Source: Thalassolituus sp. UBA674
Lineage (GTDB): Bacteria > Pseudomonadota > Gammaproteobacteria > Pseudomonadales > Oceanobacteraceae
NCBI GenBank assembly: GCA_002298335.1
Contig: DBNK01000023.1
Span: 39,304-103,303, forward strand
Direction: 5' to 3'
Length of the DNA stretch: 64,000 nucleotides
In this document: positions 1 to 8,681 of the stretch, one piece after another
Layout of the letters: every line of letters begins with the position of its first letter
How positions within the stretch are numbered: position 1 is the stretch's first letter
Notes under the pieces: model-generated
What the model saw: the letters and a program-made list of their open reading frames with translations, nothing else
Database searches by the model: none
Told to the model about the DNA's origin: nothing
Made by a program: the position numbers and the translations under genes

Positions 1-78
<78 letters not shown>

Positions 79-80
79 TC

Positions 81-97
81 AGCTCATCCCCTGAGCT
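81..97 (+). terminator. Weak hairpin after tRNA-Leu
   Basis: AGCTCA/TGAGCT forms a 6-bp stem with a 5-base loop three bases after the tRNA CCA end. There is no T-tract, so it may be a processing or weak termination structure only. Confidence 0.25.
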
Positions 98-190
98 GAG
101 TTATCACAACGGTGTGTTCGCACTCCGGACAATTGTCTCCCGGCAGATCTGCTGATAACGTCCCCGGTTTCCCCATCCGGAGGTTCTTCC

Positions 191-673
191 ATGCGTACTA
201 TGCTGCTCAGCCTGCTTCTGTTGTTGCCGTCACTGGCTGCTGCTGCCTCCGATGGTCCTGCTTACAGCCACTGGTACGATCCGGCGCGCGACCCCGTGGC
301 CGATTACGCGGCGGCTGCAGCCGATGCCGAAAAACAGGATAAGCTGGTGCTGATGATTCTCGGCGGCGACTGGTGCAGCTGGTGTCATCGTCTGGATAAA
401 TTCATCAGCAGCCGTCCTGAGCTGAATGAGCGTCTGCATGAGCAGTTTGTGGTGATGAAGGTGAACTTCAGCGAAGACAACGAAAACGAAGCCTTTATCG
501 GCCAGTTGCCGGAGTTTCTGGGCTACCCGCATTTCTTCATTGCCAGCGCTGATCAGGAGATCATCGGCGCGCAGAACACCGGGCTGCTGGAAGAGGGCGA
601 AGGTTACTCACTGCAGGCCATCGAGGCCTTCCTTTCACAGTGGGAAGACTATAGTCAAAAGGTGGCTAAATAA
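191..673 (+). CDS. Exported thioredoxin-like protein (WCSWC)
   Basis: The protein has 160 aa with a signal peptide (residues 1-19, hydrophobic core followed by AAA). A thioredoxin-fold domain follows, with a W61-C-S-W-C65 redox motif preceded by LMILGGD. It resembles the DUF255/thioredoxin_7 type, so a periplasmic disulfide reductase or chaperone-like role is likely; the substrate is unknown. The ATG is preceded by GGAGG at good spacing (CCGGAGGTTCTTCC). It stands alone between the tRNA and lrgA. The family call rests on the CxxC context and overall length, and no partner such as DsbD is adjacent. Confidence 0.75.
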   Translation: MRTMLLSLLLLLPSLAAAASDGPAYSHWYDPARDPVADYAAAAADAEKQDKLVLMILGGDWCSWCHRLDKFISSRPELNERLHEQFVVMKVNFSEDNENEAFIGQLPEFLGYPHFFIASADQEIIGAQNTGLLEEGEGYSLQAIEAFLSQWEDYSQKVAK

Positions 674-794
674 ACTCTGACAGTCTGCTCCTGTGATTTT
701 TTTAACGCTACCGTCCCTGAGGTACAAGCAGTAACCGAAGAGACAATAGCTGTTCCGAAAGACAGGCTTGTGAGTAACTATCATCAATATACCC

Positions 795-880
795 CGTCAT
801 CCTGCGGCTTGACCGCAGGATCCATTTGTATCGTATTTTCCGGTTTGAGTGTGGATCCTGCGGTCAAGCGCAGGATGACG
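795..880. repeat. REP/MITE-like inverted repeat
   Basis: Two arms of about 29-30 bp (795-824 and 852-880) are inverted copies of each other, differing by one inserted G in the left arm. Each arm is itself a hairpin; the left arm has CCTGCGG-cttga-CCGCAGG. The outer ends begin with CGTCATCCTG, reminiscent of the CGTCATCC-type dispersed palindromes common in proteobacteria. It lies in the 264-bp gap between the thioredoxin-like gene and lrgA. No coding capacity is seen. Confidence 0.75.
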
Positions 881-937
881 AATGGATAGAGTGCTCAGTC
901 TGTGAACTGACTGGGAACCATTGGATTGCAGTGAACT

Positions 938-1270
938 ATGATCGGCTTCTTTATTCTTCTTGTGTTTCTGGTATTGGGCGGTGCGCTGCAGCTCTGGCTC
1001 GGCCTGCCGGTGCCTGCCTCGATAACCGGCATGCTGCTGTTGCTGGTGTTTCTGGTGGCCAGAGGCGGCGTGCCGGATTCACTGGCCAGCATCACTAAAG
1101 TACTGTCGCCACTGCTGCCGCTGTTCATCATTCCGGTCAGTGCCGGGATCATCACTCAGGAACAGCTGCTGGCCGAACACGGTATCGCGCTGGTGGTCAT
1201 TCTGGTGATCAGCCTGATTCCGGGTGCCCTGGTCACGGCTGCCATCATGATGGCAGGGCGTAAATCCTGA
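938..1270 (+). CDS. CidA/LrgA family membrane protein
   Basis: This 110-aa protein is almost entirely hydrophobic with about four membrane helices. It contains the LrgA/CidA signature region (GLPVPASITGMLLLL near residue 25 and SAGIITQ near residue 70). The family was first described as holin-like and affecting murein hydrolase export and lysis; later work links LrgAB-type pairs to pyruvate or glycolate transport, so the substrate is open. Its stop overlaps the start of the LrgB gene by one base (TGATG), showing a coupled two-gene unit. No LytTR or LysR regulator is adjacent. Confidence 0.85.
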   Translation: MIGFFILLVFLVLGGALQLWLGLPVPASITGMLLLLVFLVARGGVPDSLASITKVLSPLLPLFIIPVSAGIITQEQLLAEHGIALVVILVISLIPGALVTAAIMMAGRKS

Positions 1271-1953
1271 TGAACGTACTCCTGACCATGCCACTGTTCT
1301 GGGCGGCGCTGACCATAGGGTTTTTCCTGCTCGGGCAGAGGCTGTATGCGGCGCTGGGTAACAGTGCCTTTGCGCCGCCGATTCTGACCGGTCTGATTCT
1401 GGTGGTGCTGACCCTGCACCTGACCGGCACCTCCTTCGACCAGTACATGGAAGGCGGCCAGTACCTGCATCTGATGCTCGGACCGGTGGTGGTGATGCTG
1501 GCCGTGCCTCTGTATCAGTTTATTCATGCGATCCGTAAAGATGCGCTGCGTATCTTCCTCGCGGTGTCGCTGGGCAGTGGCGTGACTGTCGGCGTTGCTG
1601 TTGCCCTGACCATCTGGTGGGTCGGTGACCATGCGGTGGTAGCCTCAGTGGCGACCAAATCCGTCACCACGGCTGTGGCCGTGGTGCTCAGTGAGCAGAT
1701 GGGGGGCATCAGTGCGCTGGCATCTGTGTGTGTTATGATCACCGGCTTTGCAGGGGTGGTGGTGATACCACCGTTGTTGCGCGCAGCTAAGCTGGATCAG
1801 CCCAAAGCCATGGGCCTGACCATGGGCGTCTGTGCCCATGCCATCGGCACCAGTTACGCGCTGGAAATGGGCGAAGAGCAGGCGGCGTATTCCGCCATGG
1901 CGATGACGCTCACGGCAACACTACACGCCATTCTGCTGCCCTGGATGATCTGA
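1270..1953 (+). CDS. LrgB/CidB family membrane protein
   Basis: The protein has 227 aa, the usual LrgB length, with six or so hydrophobic segments. The conserved stretches VATKSVTTAVAVVLSEQMGG (about 128-147) and MGVCAHAIGTSYALEMGEEQ (about 186-205) are diagnostic of LrgB (PF04172). It is translated from the ATG overlapping the lrgA stop and presumably forms the partner subunit of that protein in the inner membrane. A small membrane-protein gene follows 17 bp downstream and may be cotranscribed. Confidence 0.88.
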   Translation: MNVLLTMPLFWAALTIGFFLLGQRLYAALGNSAFAPPILTGLILVVLTLHLTGTSFDQYMEGGQYLHLMLGPVVVMLAVPLYQFIHAIRKDALRIFLAVSLGSGVTVGVAVALTIWWVGDHAVVASVATKSVTTAVAVVLSEQMGGISALASVCVMITGFAGVVVIPPLLRAAKLDQPKAMGLTMGVCAHAIGTSYALEMGEEQAAYSAMAMTLTATLHAILLPWMI

Positions 1954-1970
1954 CCGCCACCGGAACTCAT

Positions 1971-2249
1971 ATGAAAAACGCTTTACGATCCCTGTTTGCC
2001 CCGGTTCTCAACGTCTTTGAGAAGGGCACTGACGAGTACGTGTACAAGCCCTCTCACCGCACCATTCTGCTGGTGGTCGGAACCCTGTTTGCGGCGCTGG
2101 CGGCCTTCGGCCTGTGGCTGATTATTCTCACCAATCAGCCTGCGGCGTCACTACCTGTGGTGATCTTCTTTACCGTGGCCGCGGTGTGCTGGATTGTCGG
2201 TTTTCTGGGCACGGATAAAGCCGTGGCAAAAATCTGGAAAAGCCGCTGA
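1971..2249 (+). CDS. Small two-helix membrane protein, unknown function
   Basis: This 92-aa protein has a polar N-terminal 27 residues, two hydrophobic segments (about 31-53 and 61-80), and a basic C-terminus (KAVAKIWKSR). I do not recognise a family. It begins 17 bp after lrgB in the same direction, so it is probably the third gene of that unit, and it ends 6 bp before the stop of the convergent GST gene. Codon use matches its neighbours, supporting a real gene. Confidence 0.65.
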   Translation: MKNALRSLFAPVLNVFEKGTDEYVYKPSHRTILLVVGTLFAALAAFGLWLIILTNQPAASLPVVIFFTVAAVCWIVGFLGTDKAVAKIWKSR

Positions 2250-2255
2250 GTCCTG

Positions 2256-2870
2256 TCAGTCTGCCGGAGCGGTGTCACTCAGAGACGGCACCCGGCTGAC
2301 CGTTTCAAACCATTCTTTCAGCGCCGGATGCGCCTCAGCCCACGCCAGCTGTGGCAGACGGAAGTTCAGATAACCGAGTGCACAGGCCAGTGCGATTTCA
2401 GCCAGTGTCTCCGTTGTTCGGCTCAGCGCTGACAGTTCGTGGCTGGTGATGTGCTGCAGCGTCCGCGCGATGGCGGAATTCCAGCGCTCCTGCCACAGAG
2501 GTGACTGTTGCTCCTGAGGGCGCAGGCTCTCCATCACCAGCGCCACGGCGGCGTCCATCACTCCATCCGCCAGTGCTTCAATGCGTTCCACGTCGGTGAT
2601 GCTCAGTGCCGCCGACGACAGCAGATCCATACGGCTCTGCGCCTGACGTTGCAGATAACGGCAGATGGCCGGACTGTTGATCACCATCGGGCCGGTTCCG
2701 GGCAGCAGGCAGGGGACTTTGCCCAGCGGGTTGGCGGCGCTGACGACTCCGGCATTGCGTAACGGGTGGGCGATTTCGAGGCGGATCTGCTCACGCAGCC
2801 CGAGTTCGGTGGCCATCACCAGTACCTTACGGGCAAAGGGTGAGGTCGTTGAGTACACCAGCGTCATCAT
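2256..2870 (-). CDS. Glutathione S-transferase family protein
   Basis: The 204-aa protein has an N-terminal thioredoxin-like GST domain (TTSPFARKVLV with the catalytic Ser/Cys region at residues 8-18, NPLGKVPCLL with the cis-Pro near 53, and a Ser-Pro pair near 66 that contacts glutathione). An all-helical C-terminal domain follows. Length and motifs suit a YibF-like bacterial cytosolic GST. It overlaps the upstream MATE gene by 4 bp (ATGA), so the two are translationally coupled, suggesting a joint detoxification or export role. Confidence 0.8.
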   Translation of the reverse strand: MMTLVYSTTSPFARKVLVMATELGLREQIRLEIAHPLRNAGVVSAANPLGKVPCLLPGTGPMVINSPAICRYLQRQAQSRMDLLSSAALSITDVERIEALADGVMDAAVALVMESLRPQEQQSPLWQERWNSAIARTLQHITSHELSALSRTTETLAEIALACALGYLNFRLPQLAWAEAHPALKEWFETVSRVPSLSDTAPAD

Positions 2871-4243
2871 GAGCCTGCTCCCTGGTAGTGTTGCGGTGAA
2901 GGTACAAAGCGGTCTGCCAGCATAAAGCGGCCAAACAGCACAGCAATCAGGCCGCCGATCAGGTTCGCCGCCAGCTCACCGGTAAAGACGGAACGCATCT
3001 CCAGTACTGTGCTCAGGCCCCAGGCCAGCGGAATCATGACCACAAAGATCCGGAACAGCGATTGCCCCAGCGCCCAGTTGGCGCGGTCGATGGCGTTCAT
3101 GGCACCGTTCACCACAATCACGGCACCGTATCCGGCATAACCCCAGACGGAAATCAGCAGATACACAGCCATCGCATGAATCACCAGTGGATCATCGGTG
3201 AAAATTCCGGCCAGGGTGTTACGCCATAACGCCAGTGCTGAACCCGATACCAGGCCGTATAAGAGACAGAAGGTGAGCGCCAGCCACAAGGCCCGGCGTG
3301 CACGGTCGGCATAACCCGCGCCCCAGTTCTGACCGACAATGGCACCGATGGAGCTGGACAGCGCCAGCAAAGGGACAACGGCCACCGCCTGCAACCGTCC
3401 ACCGGCACCGAATGCGGCCACCGCGGCGTCACCGTACTGTGCCAGCATGGCGGTCATTACCGACAGACCGAGCGGGTTCACGGCATTGGAAACAGCCGCC
3501 GGAGCACCAACGCGCACCAGAGCACCGAGGTCGTCTTTCGGATGAGCCCGGCGCAGGGCGCTGAACGACAGCCCGACCGGGCTGTACGCCACCAGTACCA
3601 GAGACACGATGGCACCGATGGCCCAGCCAATGACCGTGGCGTAGGCGGCGCCGCGGATGCCGTAGCCTTCGAAAAAGCCCAGTCCGGTGATCAGCAGCGG
3701 GTCGAGAATCCAGTTGGTCAGCGCCAGTGTGATCAGAATCAGAGAGGCCTTGCCCGCCATGCCCTGAGCGCGCAGAGCACCGTTGGCACCCATGCTGATC
3801 AGCAGCAGCGGAAAGCCAAAGGCAAACGGCGTGATGTAACCATCGATCATCGGCAACAGATCCGCCGGTGCATTCATCAGCCGGAACAGGGGCAGTTTGA
3901 ACAGCAGCAGCGCTGCGGTGATGATCATGCCGAACAGGGCGGCACCAACCAGTCCCAGAGCCACGAGGGCCTGCGCACGCCCCGGTTGGGCTGCGCCCAG
4001 AGCACGGGAGGCTACCGACGCGATCCCGGCGATAACACCGACACCAAGGGATGACAGGGCAAAAATGACCGGGAAGATAAAACTGACGGCGGTCAGCGGG
4101 TCTTTGCCGAGCTGGCCGATAAAATACGCGTCGATCAGGCCGACGGAGAGAATTGCCAGAATCCCCACCACCATGGGCAGTGTCTGTTCAAACAGATGGC
4201 GGCCTACGGAGCCGTGGGTGAGCCGTGCGCCTTCGACACTCAT
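2867..4243 (-). CDS. MATE family multidrug/Na+ efflux transporter
   Basis: The 458-aa protein has about twelve membrane helices in two homologous halves (MatE repeats at roughly 20-180 and 240-400). It starts with the typical LFEQTLPMVVGILAILSVGLIDAYFIGQLG and has an internal VGAPAAVSNAVNPLG in the second repeat. MATE proteins export cationic compounds using Na+ or H+ gradients. It heads a two-gene unit with the downstream GST gene. Substrate specificity cannot be read from sequence. Confidence 0.88.
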   Translation of the reverse strand: MSVEGARLTHGSVGRHLFEQTLPMVVGILAILSVGLIDAYFIGQLGKDPLTAVSFIFPVIFALSSLGVGVIAGIASVASRALGAAQPGRAQALVALGLVGAALFGMIITAALLLFKLPLFRLMNAPADLLPMIDGYITPFAFGFPLLLISMGANGALRAQGMAGKASLILITLALTNWILDPLLITGLGFFEGYGIRGAAYATVIGWAIGAIVSLVLVAYSPVGLSFSALRRAHPKDDLGALVRVGAPAAVSNAVNPLGLSVMTAMLAQYGDAAVAAFGAGGRLQAVAVVPLLALSSSIGAIVGQNWGAGYADRARRALWLALTFCLLYGLVSGSALALWRNTLAGIFTDDPLVIHAMAVYLLISVWGYAGYGAVIVVNGAMNAIDRANWALGQSLFRIFVVMIPLAWGLSTVLEMRSVFTGELAANLIGGLIAVLFGRFMLADRFVPSPQHYQGAGS

Positions 4244-4316
4244 GGGGTGTCCTGATATGCGGAGAGAGGCTGCACGCTACCACATCTGGCGGATGCTGGC
4301 GCGCGCAGCGTGCTGA

Positions 4317-4913
4317 TCAGAGTGTTTCGCCTTCAAAGCGCCCGGCCAGATACTCCTGGGCAATGGCCAGTGCGGCAACAGCGCGCCCTTCCGAAAAGTC
4401 ATCACGGGCAAAGAGCTCGGTGATGCGGTCCAGTGGCCAGGGCACCAGCTCCAGAGGCTCCGGCTCATCGCCTTCCAGCTTCGATGGGTACAGGTCGCGT
4501 ACCAGCACCAGATCAATACCGCCGCGCATATAGCTCGGCGACAGGCTGATTTTCTTCAGGTAGACAAACTCACGGGCGCCGAAGCCGATTTCTTCCTGCA
4601 GCTCGCGGTTGCAGGCATCTCGCATGGATTCCCCGAGATCCACCGCGCCTTTGGGCAGGGTCAGTGTGTAATCTTCCACACCACCACCGTACTCGCGGAT
4701 CAGGGCGATGGTGTTGTCATCGAGCAGGGCAACCATCATCACCGCACCGCTGCCACCGGGCACCAGCCGCTCGTAGGTACGCTCCACGCCGTTGCTGAAA
4801 CGCAGGTCAAAACGCTCAATCCGGAACAGGCGGCTCTCGGCCACCAGTGAACGGTGCAGTATCTCGGGTTTCTTCTTCATCGGGGCCACACTATCATTCG
4901 TTTGCACAGGCAT
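4317..4913 (-). CDS. nudE: ADP compounds hydrolase NudE
   Basis: This 198-aa Nudix hydrolase contains a full Nudix box (GAVDLGESMRDACNREL then QEEIG, fitting GX5EX7REUXEEXGU). The N-terminal FSNGVERTYERLVPGG is typical of NudE, which cleaves ADP-ribose, NADH and Ap3A. Two starts are possible: ATG at 4913 and a second at 4880 (MKKKPE); neither has a strong ribosome site. It is divergent from yrfG with 17 bp between starts, matching the enterobacterial order nudE-yrfG-hslR-hslO-pck (without yrfF). Confidence 0.88.
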   Translation of the reverse strand: MPVQTNDSVAPMKKKPEILHRSLVAESRLFRIERFDLRFSNGVERTYERLVPGGSGAVMMVALLDDNTIALIREYGGGVEDYTLTLPKGAVDLGESMRDACNRELQEEIGFGAREFVYLKKISLSPSYMRGGIDLVLVRDLYPSKLEGDEPEPLELVPWPLDRITELFARDDFSEGRAVAALAIAQEYLAGRFEGETL

Positions 4914-4930
4914 AACCCGAGTATAACGCC

Positions 4931-5587
4931 ATGACGCTGCCGGACTGGCAAGAAATTGATACCGTACTGCTGGATATGGACGGCACCCTGCTGGACCTGC
5001 ACTACGACAACTATTTCTGGCTGACCCACATCCCGAAGAAATACGCTGAGCATCACGGCATGACCGAGGCGGAAGCCCTGGCTGAGCTGAGCAAAAGCTT
5101 TGTCGGCCTGCGCGGCACGCTCAACTGGTACTGCTTTGATTTCTGGACCGAACTGACCGGTCTGCCGATTGTGGCGCTGAAGCGTGATGTGGCAGACCGC
5201 ATTGGCTACCGCCCGCACGTGATTGAGTTTCTCGCCAGCCTGCGGGCCATGGGCAAACGTCTGGTGATTGTCACCAACTCCCACCGCGCTGGTGTCGACC
5301 TTAAGGTTGAACACACCGGGCTGGATGCATTGGTAGACCGCATCATCAGCTCCCACGATTACCGCGAACCGAAAGAAAGTCAGGCATTCTGGGACCATCT
5401 GCAGCGTGAAGAACCCTTTGATCCTGCCCGCACCCTGCTGATTGATGACAGTGAGACTGTGTTAGAATCGGCCCATAACTGGGGAATCCGCTGGTTACTG
5501 GCCATCCTCCACCCGGACAGTCAGCGCGAACCGGTCTCCGGCAGCCGTTTCCCCGCCATACATCACTTCGATGAGCTGAAGCTTTAA
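4931..5587 (+). CDS. yrfG: GMP/IMP nucleotidase YrfG (HAD family)
   Basis: The 218-aa HAD phosphatase has motif I L-L-D15-M-D17-G-T-L, motif II VTNSH (about 115-119) and motif IV DDSE near 177. The N-terminal region with FWLTHIPKKYAEHHG and LNWYCFDFWTELTG is characteristic of YrfG, which dephosphorylates purine 5'-mononucleotides in E. coli. It precedes hslR by 40 bp in the same direction in the conserved nudE-yrfG-hslR-hslO block. Confidence 0.88.
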   Translation: MTLPDWQEIDTVLLDMDGTLLDLHYDNYFWLTHIPKKYAEHHGMTEAEALAELSKSFVGLRGTLNWYCFDFWTELTGLPIVALKRDVADRIGYRPHVIEFLASLRAMGKRLVIVTNSHRAGVDLKVEHTGLDALVDRIISSHDYREPKESQAFWDHLQREEPFDPARTLLIDDSETVLESAHNWGIRWLLAILHPDSQREPVSGSRFPAIHHFDELKL

Positions 5588-5627
5588 CGACAGACGTCCA
5601 GCGTCGGTCAGCAGACACCGGAATTTC

Positions 5628-6026
5628 ATGACAGAACAGACCCAGAAAATCCGCCTCGACAAATGGCTGTGGGCCGCGCGTTTTTTCAAAACCCGTGGTC
5701 TCGCCAAAACGGCGATTGAAGGCGGCAAAGTGCATTACGACGGCCAGCGCTGCAAAGTCAGCAAAACCGTCGACGTCGGTGCAAAGCTGACCATACGTCA
5801 GGGCTTCGATGAAAAAACCGTGATTGTCACGGCACTCTCTGAACAACGCCGTGGTGCGCCGGAAGCGCGGCTGCTGTACGACGAAACCCCGGAAAGCATC
5901 AAAGCCCGTATGGACAGCGCCGAATACCGCCGCGTGGTGCGCGCTTCGCAGGCCATACCAGACCATAAACCCAACAAGAAAGAGCGCCGCGACATGCGCC
6001 GCTTTGAACAACAGCAGGACTACTGA
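5628..6026 (+). CDS. hslR: Ribosome-associated heat shock protein Hsp15
   Basis: The 132-aa protein is almost identical in length to E. coli Hsp15. An S4 RNA-binding domain starts with IRLDKWLWAARFFKTRGLA (about 8-26) and KVHYDGQRCKVSK, and the C-terminal tail is very basic. Hsp15 binds free 50S subunits carrying a nascent chain and helps recycle stalled ribosomes after heat stress. It lies 1 bp before hslO, suggesting a heat-shock operon with the redox chaperone. Confidence 0.92.
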   Translation: MTEQTQKIRLDKWLWAARFFKTRGLAKTAIEGGKVHYDGQRCKVSKTVDVGAKLTIRQGFDEKTVIVTALSEQRRGAPEARLLYDETPESIKARMDSAEYRRVVRASQAIPDHKPNKKERRDMRRFEQQQDY

Positions 6027-6027
6027 C

Positions 6028-6891
6028 ATGACCGGCCACAGCCAGGATCAGTTACAGCGCTTCAGCTTCGACCACACCAGCATCCGTGGTGAACTGGCGC
6101 ATCTCAACAGCACCTTTCAGGACGTCATCCGCCGCCACGCCTACCCACGCACCATCGCCATTGCGCTGGGGGAGCTGATGGCCGCCACGGCTCTGCTGAG
6201 TGCCAGTCTGAAATTTCCGGGTCGTCTGACCCTGCAGCTGCGGCTGACCGGCAATGTCACCCTGTTGCAGGCTGAGACCGACGAAAAAGGCCGCATGCGC
6301 GCTATTGCCCGTTACGAAGAAGGGGCGGATACCGATACCCTGTCGCTGGATGACGGCCAGATGGTGCTGACCATGGAGCCGGAGAACGGCCAGCGTTATC
6401 AGGGCATTACCGCCATTGAACAGGGTAATGTGGCCAAAGCACTGGAAGACTATTTCGAACAGTCAGAGCAGCTGGCCAGCCGCTTCTGGCTGCACTGCGA
6501 CGGCCGCGTGGCCGCCGGACTGATGCTGCAGAAAATGCCGGCCAGTCAGGGCGTCGACCCGGATGCCGATCCGGACGCCTGGGACCGTCTTGGTCATCTC
6601 GCCAGCACGGTCAAAGAAGACGAGCTGCTGCATCTGGATAACGAAGACCTGCTGCACCGCCTGTATCACGAAGAAGCCGTACGGGTGTATCCGTCTTCGG
6701 CGCTGCAGTTCTGGTGCAGCTGCTCCAAAGACCGCATCGGTAATGCCCTGCATCAGCTGGGCTATGACGAACTGCAGGATATCCTGCGGGAGCAGGGCAG
6801 TATCGCCATCAACTGCGAGTTCTGTCAGCAGGCCTACAGCTTTGACGCTGCCCAGATTGATGAGCTGTTTCCGGAGCGGACTCTGCAGTGA
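6028..6891 (+). CDS. hslO: Redox-regulated chaperone Hsp33
   Basis: The protein has 287 aa from the ATG at 6028, which directly follows the hslR stop; a longer upstream reading would overlap hslR entirely. The C-terminal zinc-binding redox switch is intact: CSCSKDR followed by INCEFCQQAY (CxC and CxxC). Oxidation of these cysteines releases zinc and activates holdase function in the cytoplasm. It is the last gene before the pckA leader region. Confidence 0.93.
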   Translation: MTGHSQDQLQRFSFDHTSIRGELAHLNSTFQDVIRRHAYPRTIAIALGELMAATALLSASLKFPGRLTLQLRLTGNVTLLQAETDEKGRMRAIARYEEGADTDTLSLDDGQMVLTMEPENGQRYQGITAIEQGNVAKALEDYFEQSEQLASRFWLHCDGRVAAGLMLQKMPASQGVDPDADPDAWDRLGHLASTVKEDELLHLDNEDLLHRLYHEEAVRVYPSSALQFWCSCSKDRIGNALHQLGYDELQDILREQGSIAINCEFCQQAYSFDAAQIDELFPERTLQ

Positions 6892-6939
6892 ATGCAGCCG
6901 GTTGACCTTCGTGACAGTACAAATAGCAATCAGGCGCAC

Positions 6940-6969
6940 TTAGCGCAGCGGACGATTTTCTGGCATAAT
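6940..6969 (+). promoter_or_regulatory. Possible pckA promoter
   Basis: A CATAAT box at 6964-6969 sits about 113 bp before the pckA ATG. The -35 side (TTAGCG at 6940-6945, 18-bp spacer) is weak. The leader that follows contains a short palindrome CCCTTAAGGG near 7060. This is tentative. Confidence 0.3.
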
Positions 6970-7081
6970 CGCGCACCCTGACTTTAAAAACCGCGTTTCT
7001 GTAACCGTTGGGGCGCGGGGAAACTGAGATTCGCCGCAAGGCAATTCAACAGACGAGGACCCTTAAGGGCACCGAAAGAAT

Positions 7082-8614
7082 ATGACTGTTTACACTGACT
7101 TATCCACTCCATTACTGGTTGAGCAGGCCATCGCCCGCGGCGAAGGCGAACTGCAGGACACCGGTGCACTGGTGGTTAAAACCGGCAAACGTACCGGTCG
7201 CTCGCCGATGGACAAATACATCGTGCAGGAGCCCAGCAGCAAAGACGCCATCGACTGGAACAACATCAACCGCCCGTTCGACGCGGACAAGTTTGATGCT
7301 CTGTGGGATCGTGTAGAAGAATATCTGGCACAGCACGACAGCTTCGTGTCTTACGTGCACGTCGGTTCTGACCCGCAGCACTACCTGCCGGTCAAAATGA
7401 CCACCCAGACTGCCTGGCAGAACCTGTTCGGCCGTAACCTCTTCATCCTGCCGGAAAGCTACAACCCATCCGACAAAGAAGAATGGCAGATCCTCAACGT
7501 TGCAGGCTTCGAGTGTGTGCCTGAGCGTGACGGCACCAACTCTGACGGCGCCGTGATTGTGAACTTTGCCCAGCGCAAAGTCCTGCTGGCCGGTATGCGT
7601 TACGCCGGTGAAATGAAGAAAGCTATGTTCGGCGTGCAGAACTTCCTGCTGCCGGAAAAAGACGTACTGCCGATGCACTGCTCCGCCAACGTCGGCGAAG
7701 ACGGCGATACCTGTCTGTTCTTCGGCCTGTCCGGTACCGGTAAAACCACCCTGTCTGCCGACCCTGAGCGTTACCTGATCGGTGACGACGAGCACGGCTG
7801 GGGCAAAGGCACTGTCTTCAACATCGAAGGTGGCTGCTACGCCAAGACCATCGACCTGTCGAAGAAGAACGAGCCGATCATCTGGGACGCCATCAAGTTC
7901 GGTGCCATCGTTGAGAACGTGACCATCGATCCGGAAACCCGCACCGCGGATTACGCCAACACAGAACTGACCGAAAACGGTCGCTGTGCCTACCCGCTGA
8001 CCCACGTTGAAAAGCGTGTTGAAGAAAACATGGCCGGTGAACCTAAGGCTGTGATCTTCCTGACCTGTGACATGACCGGTGTACTGCCACCAGTGTCTGT
8101 CCTGACCAAAGAACAGGCGGCTTACCACTTCCTGTCCGGTTACACCGCTCTGGTGGGTTCTACCGAGATGGGTGGTTCCAAAGGTCTGAAGTCGACCTTC
8201 TCTACCTGCTTTGGTGCGCCGTTCTTCCCACGTCCGGCCGGTGTTTACGCCGAGCTGCTGATGAAGCGCGTGACTGAATTCGGTTCCCAGGTCTATCTGG
8301 TCAACACTGGCTGGACCGGTGGCCCGAACGGTGGCGGCGGTGAACGTTTCAGCATCCCGACTACCCGTGCCGTGATTGCTGCGATTCAGACCGGCGCCCT
8401 GCGTGATGCCGAAACTGAAGAACTGCCGGTGTTCGGCCTGAAAGTACCGACCTCTCTGGAAGGTGTCGACGCCTCTCTGCTGAACCCGACCAAAGCCTGG
8501 GCCAATGTGTCTGACTGGGAAGGTGCTGCTAAGAACCTGGCTGCTCAGTTCGTTGAGAACTTCAAGAAGTACGACGTTTCTGACGCCATCGTGAACGCCG
8601 GTCCGCAGCTGTAA
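7082..8614 (+). CDS. pckA: Phosphoenolpyruvate carboxykinase (ATP)
   Basis: The 510-aa protein is of the ATP-dependent PEPCK family. The P-loop GLSGTGKTTLSAD lies at about 218-230, with the metal-binding LIGDDEHGWG directly after. The N-terminal RTGRSPMDKYIV region binds oxaloacetate, and NTGWTGGPNGGGGERF lies further on. It catalyses oxaloacetate + ATP to PEP + CO2 + ADP, the first committed step of gluconeogenesis. The gene has its own leader and a strong bidirectional terminator, so it is likely monocistronic. Position after hslO matches enterobacteria. Confidence 0.96.
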   Translation: MTVYTDLSTPLLVEQAIARGEGELQDTGALVVKTGKRTGRSPMDKYIVQEPSSKDAIDWNNINRPFDADKFDALWDRVEEYLAQHDSFVSYVHVGSDPQHYLPVKMTTQTAWQNLFGRNLFILPESYNPSDKEEWQILNVAGFECVPERDGTNSDGAVIVNFAQRKVLLAGMRYAGEMKKAMFGVQNFLLPEKDVLPMHCSANVGEDGDTCLFFGLSGTGKTTLSADPERYLIGDDEHGWGKGTVFNIEGGCYAKTIDLSKKNEPIIWDAIKFGAIVENVTIDPETRTADYANTELTENGRCAYPLTHVEKRVEENMAGEPKAVIFLTCDMTGVLPPVSVLTKEQAAYHFLSGYTALVGSTEMGGSKGLKSTFSTCFGAPFFPRPAGVYAELLMKRVTEFGSQVYLVNTGWTGGPNGGGGERFSIPTTRAVIAAIQTGALRDAETEELPVFGLKVPTSLEGVDASLLNPTKAWANVSDWEGAAKNLAAQFVENFKKYDVSDAIVNAGPQL

Positions 8615-8625
8615 GCGGCTCTGCT

Positions 8626-8663
8626 GCCACAAAAAAGGGCGCTCAGGCGCCCTTTTTTGTGGC
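8626..8663. terminator. Bidirectional intrinsic terminator pckA / histidine kinase
   Basis: GCCACAAAAAAGGGCGC and GCGCCCTTTTTTGTGGC form a perfect stem around a TCAG loop, with A/T tracts giving a U-run on either strand. It serves pckA and the convergent histidine kinase gene. Confidence 0.9.
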
Positions 8664-8681
8664 TGCGGTTTTGGGTCAGGG

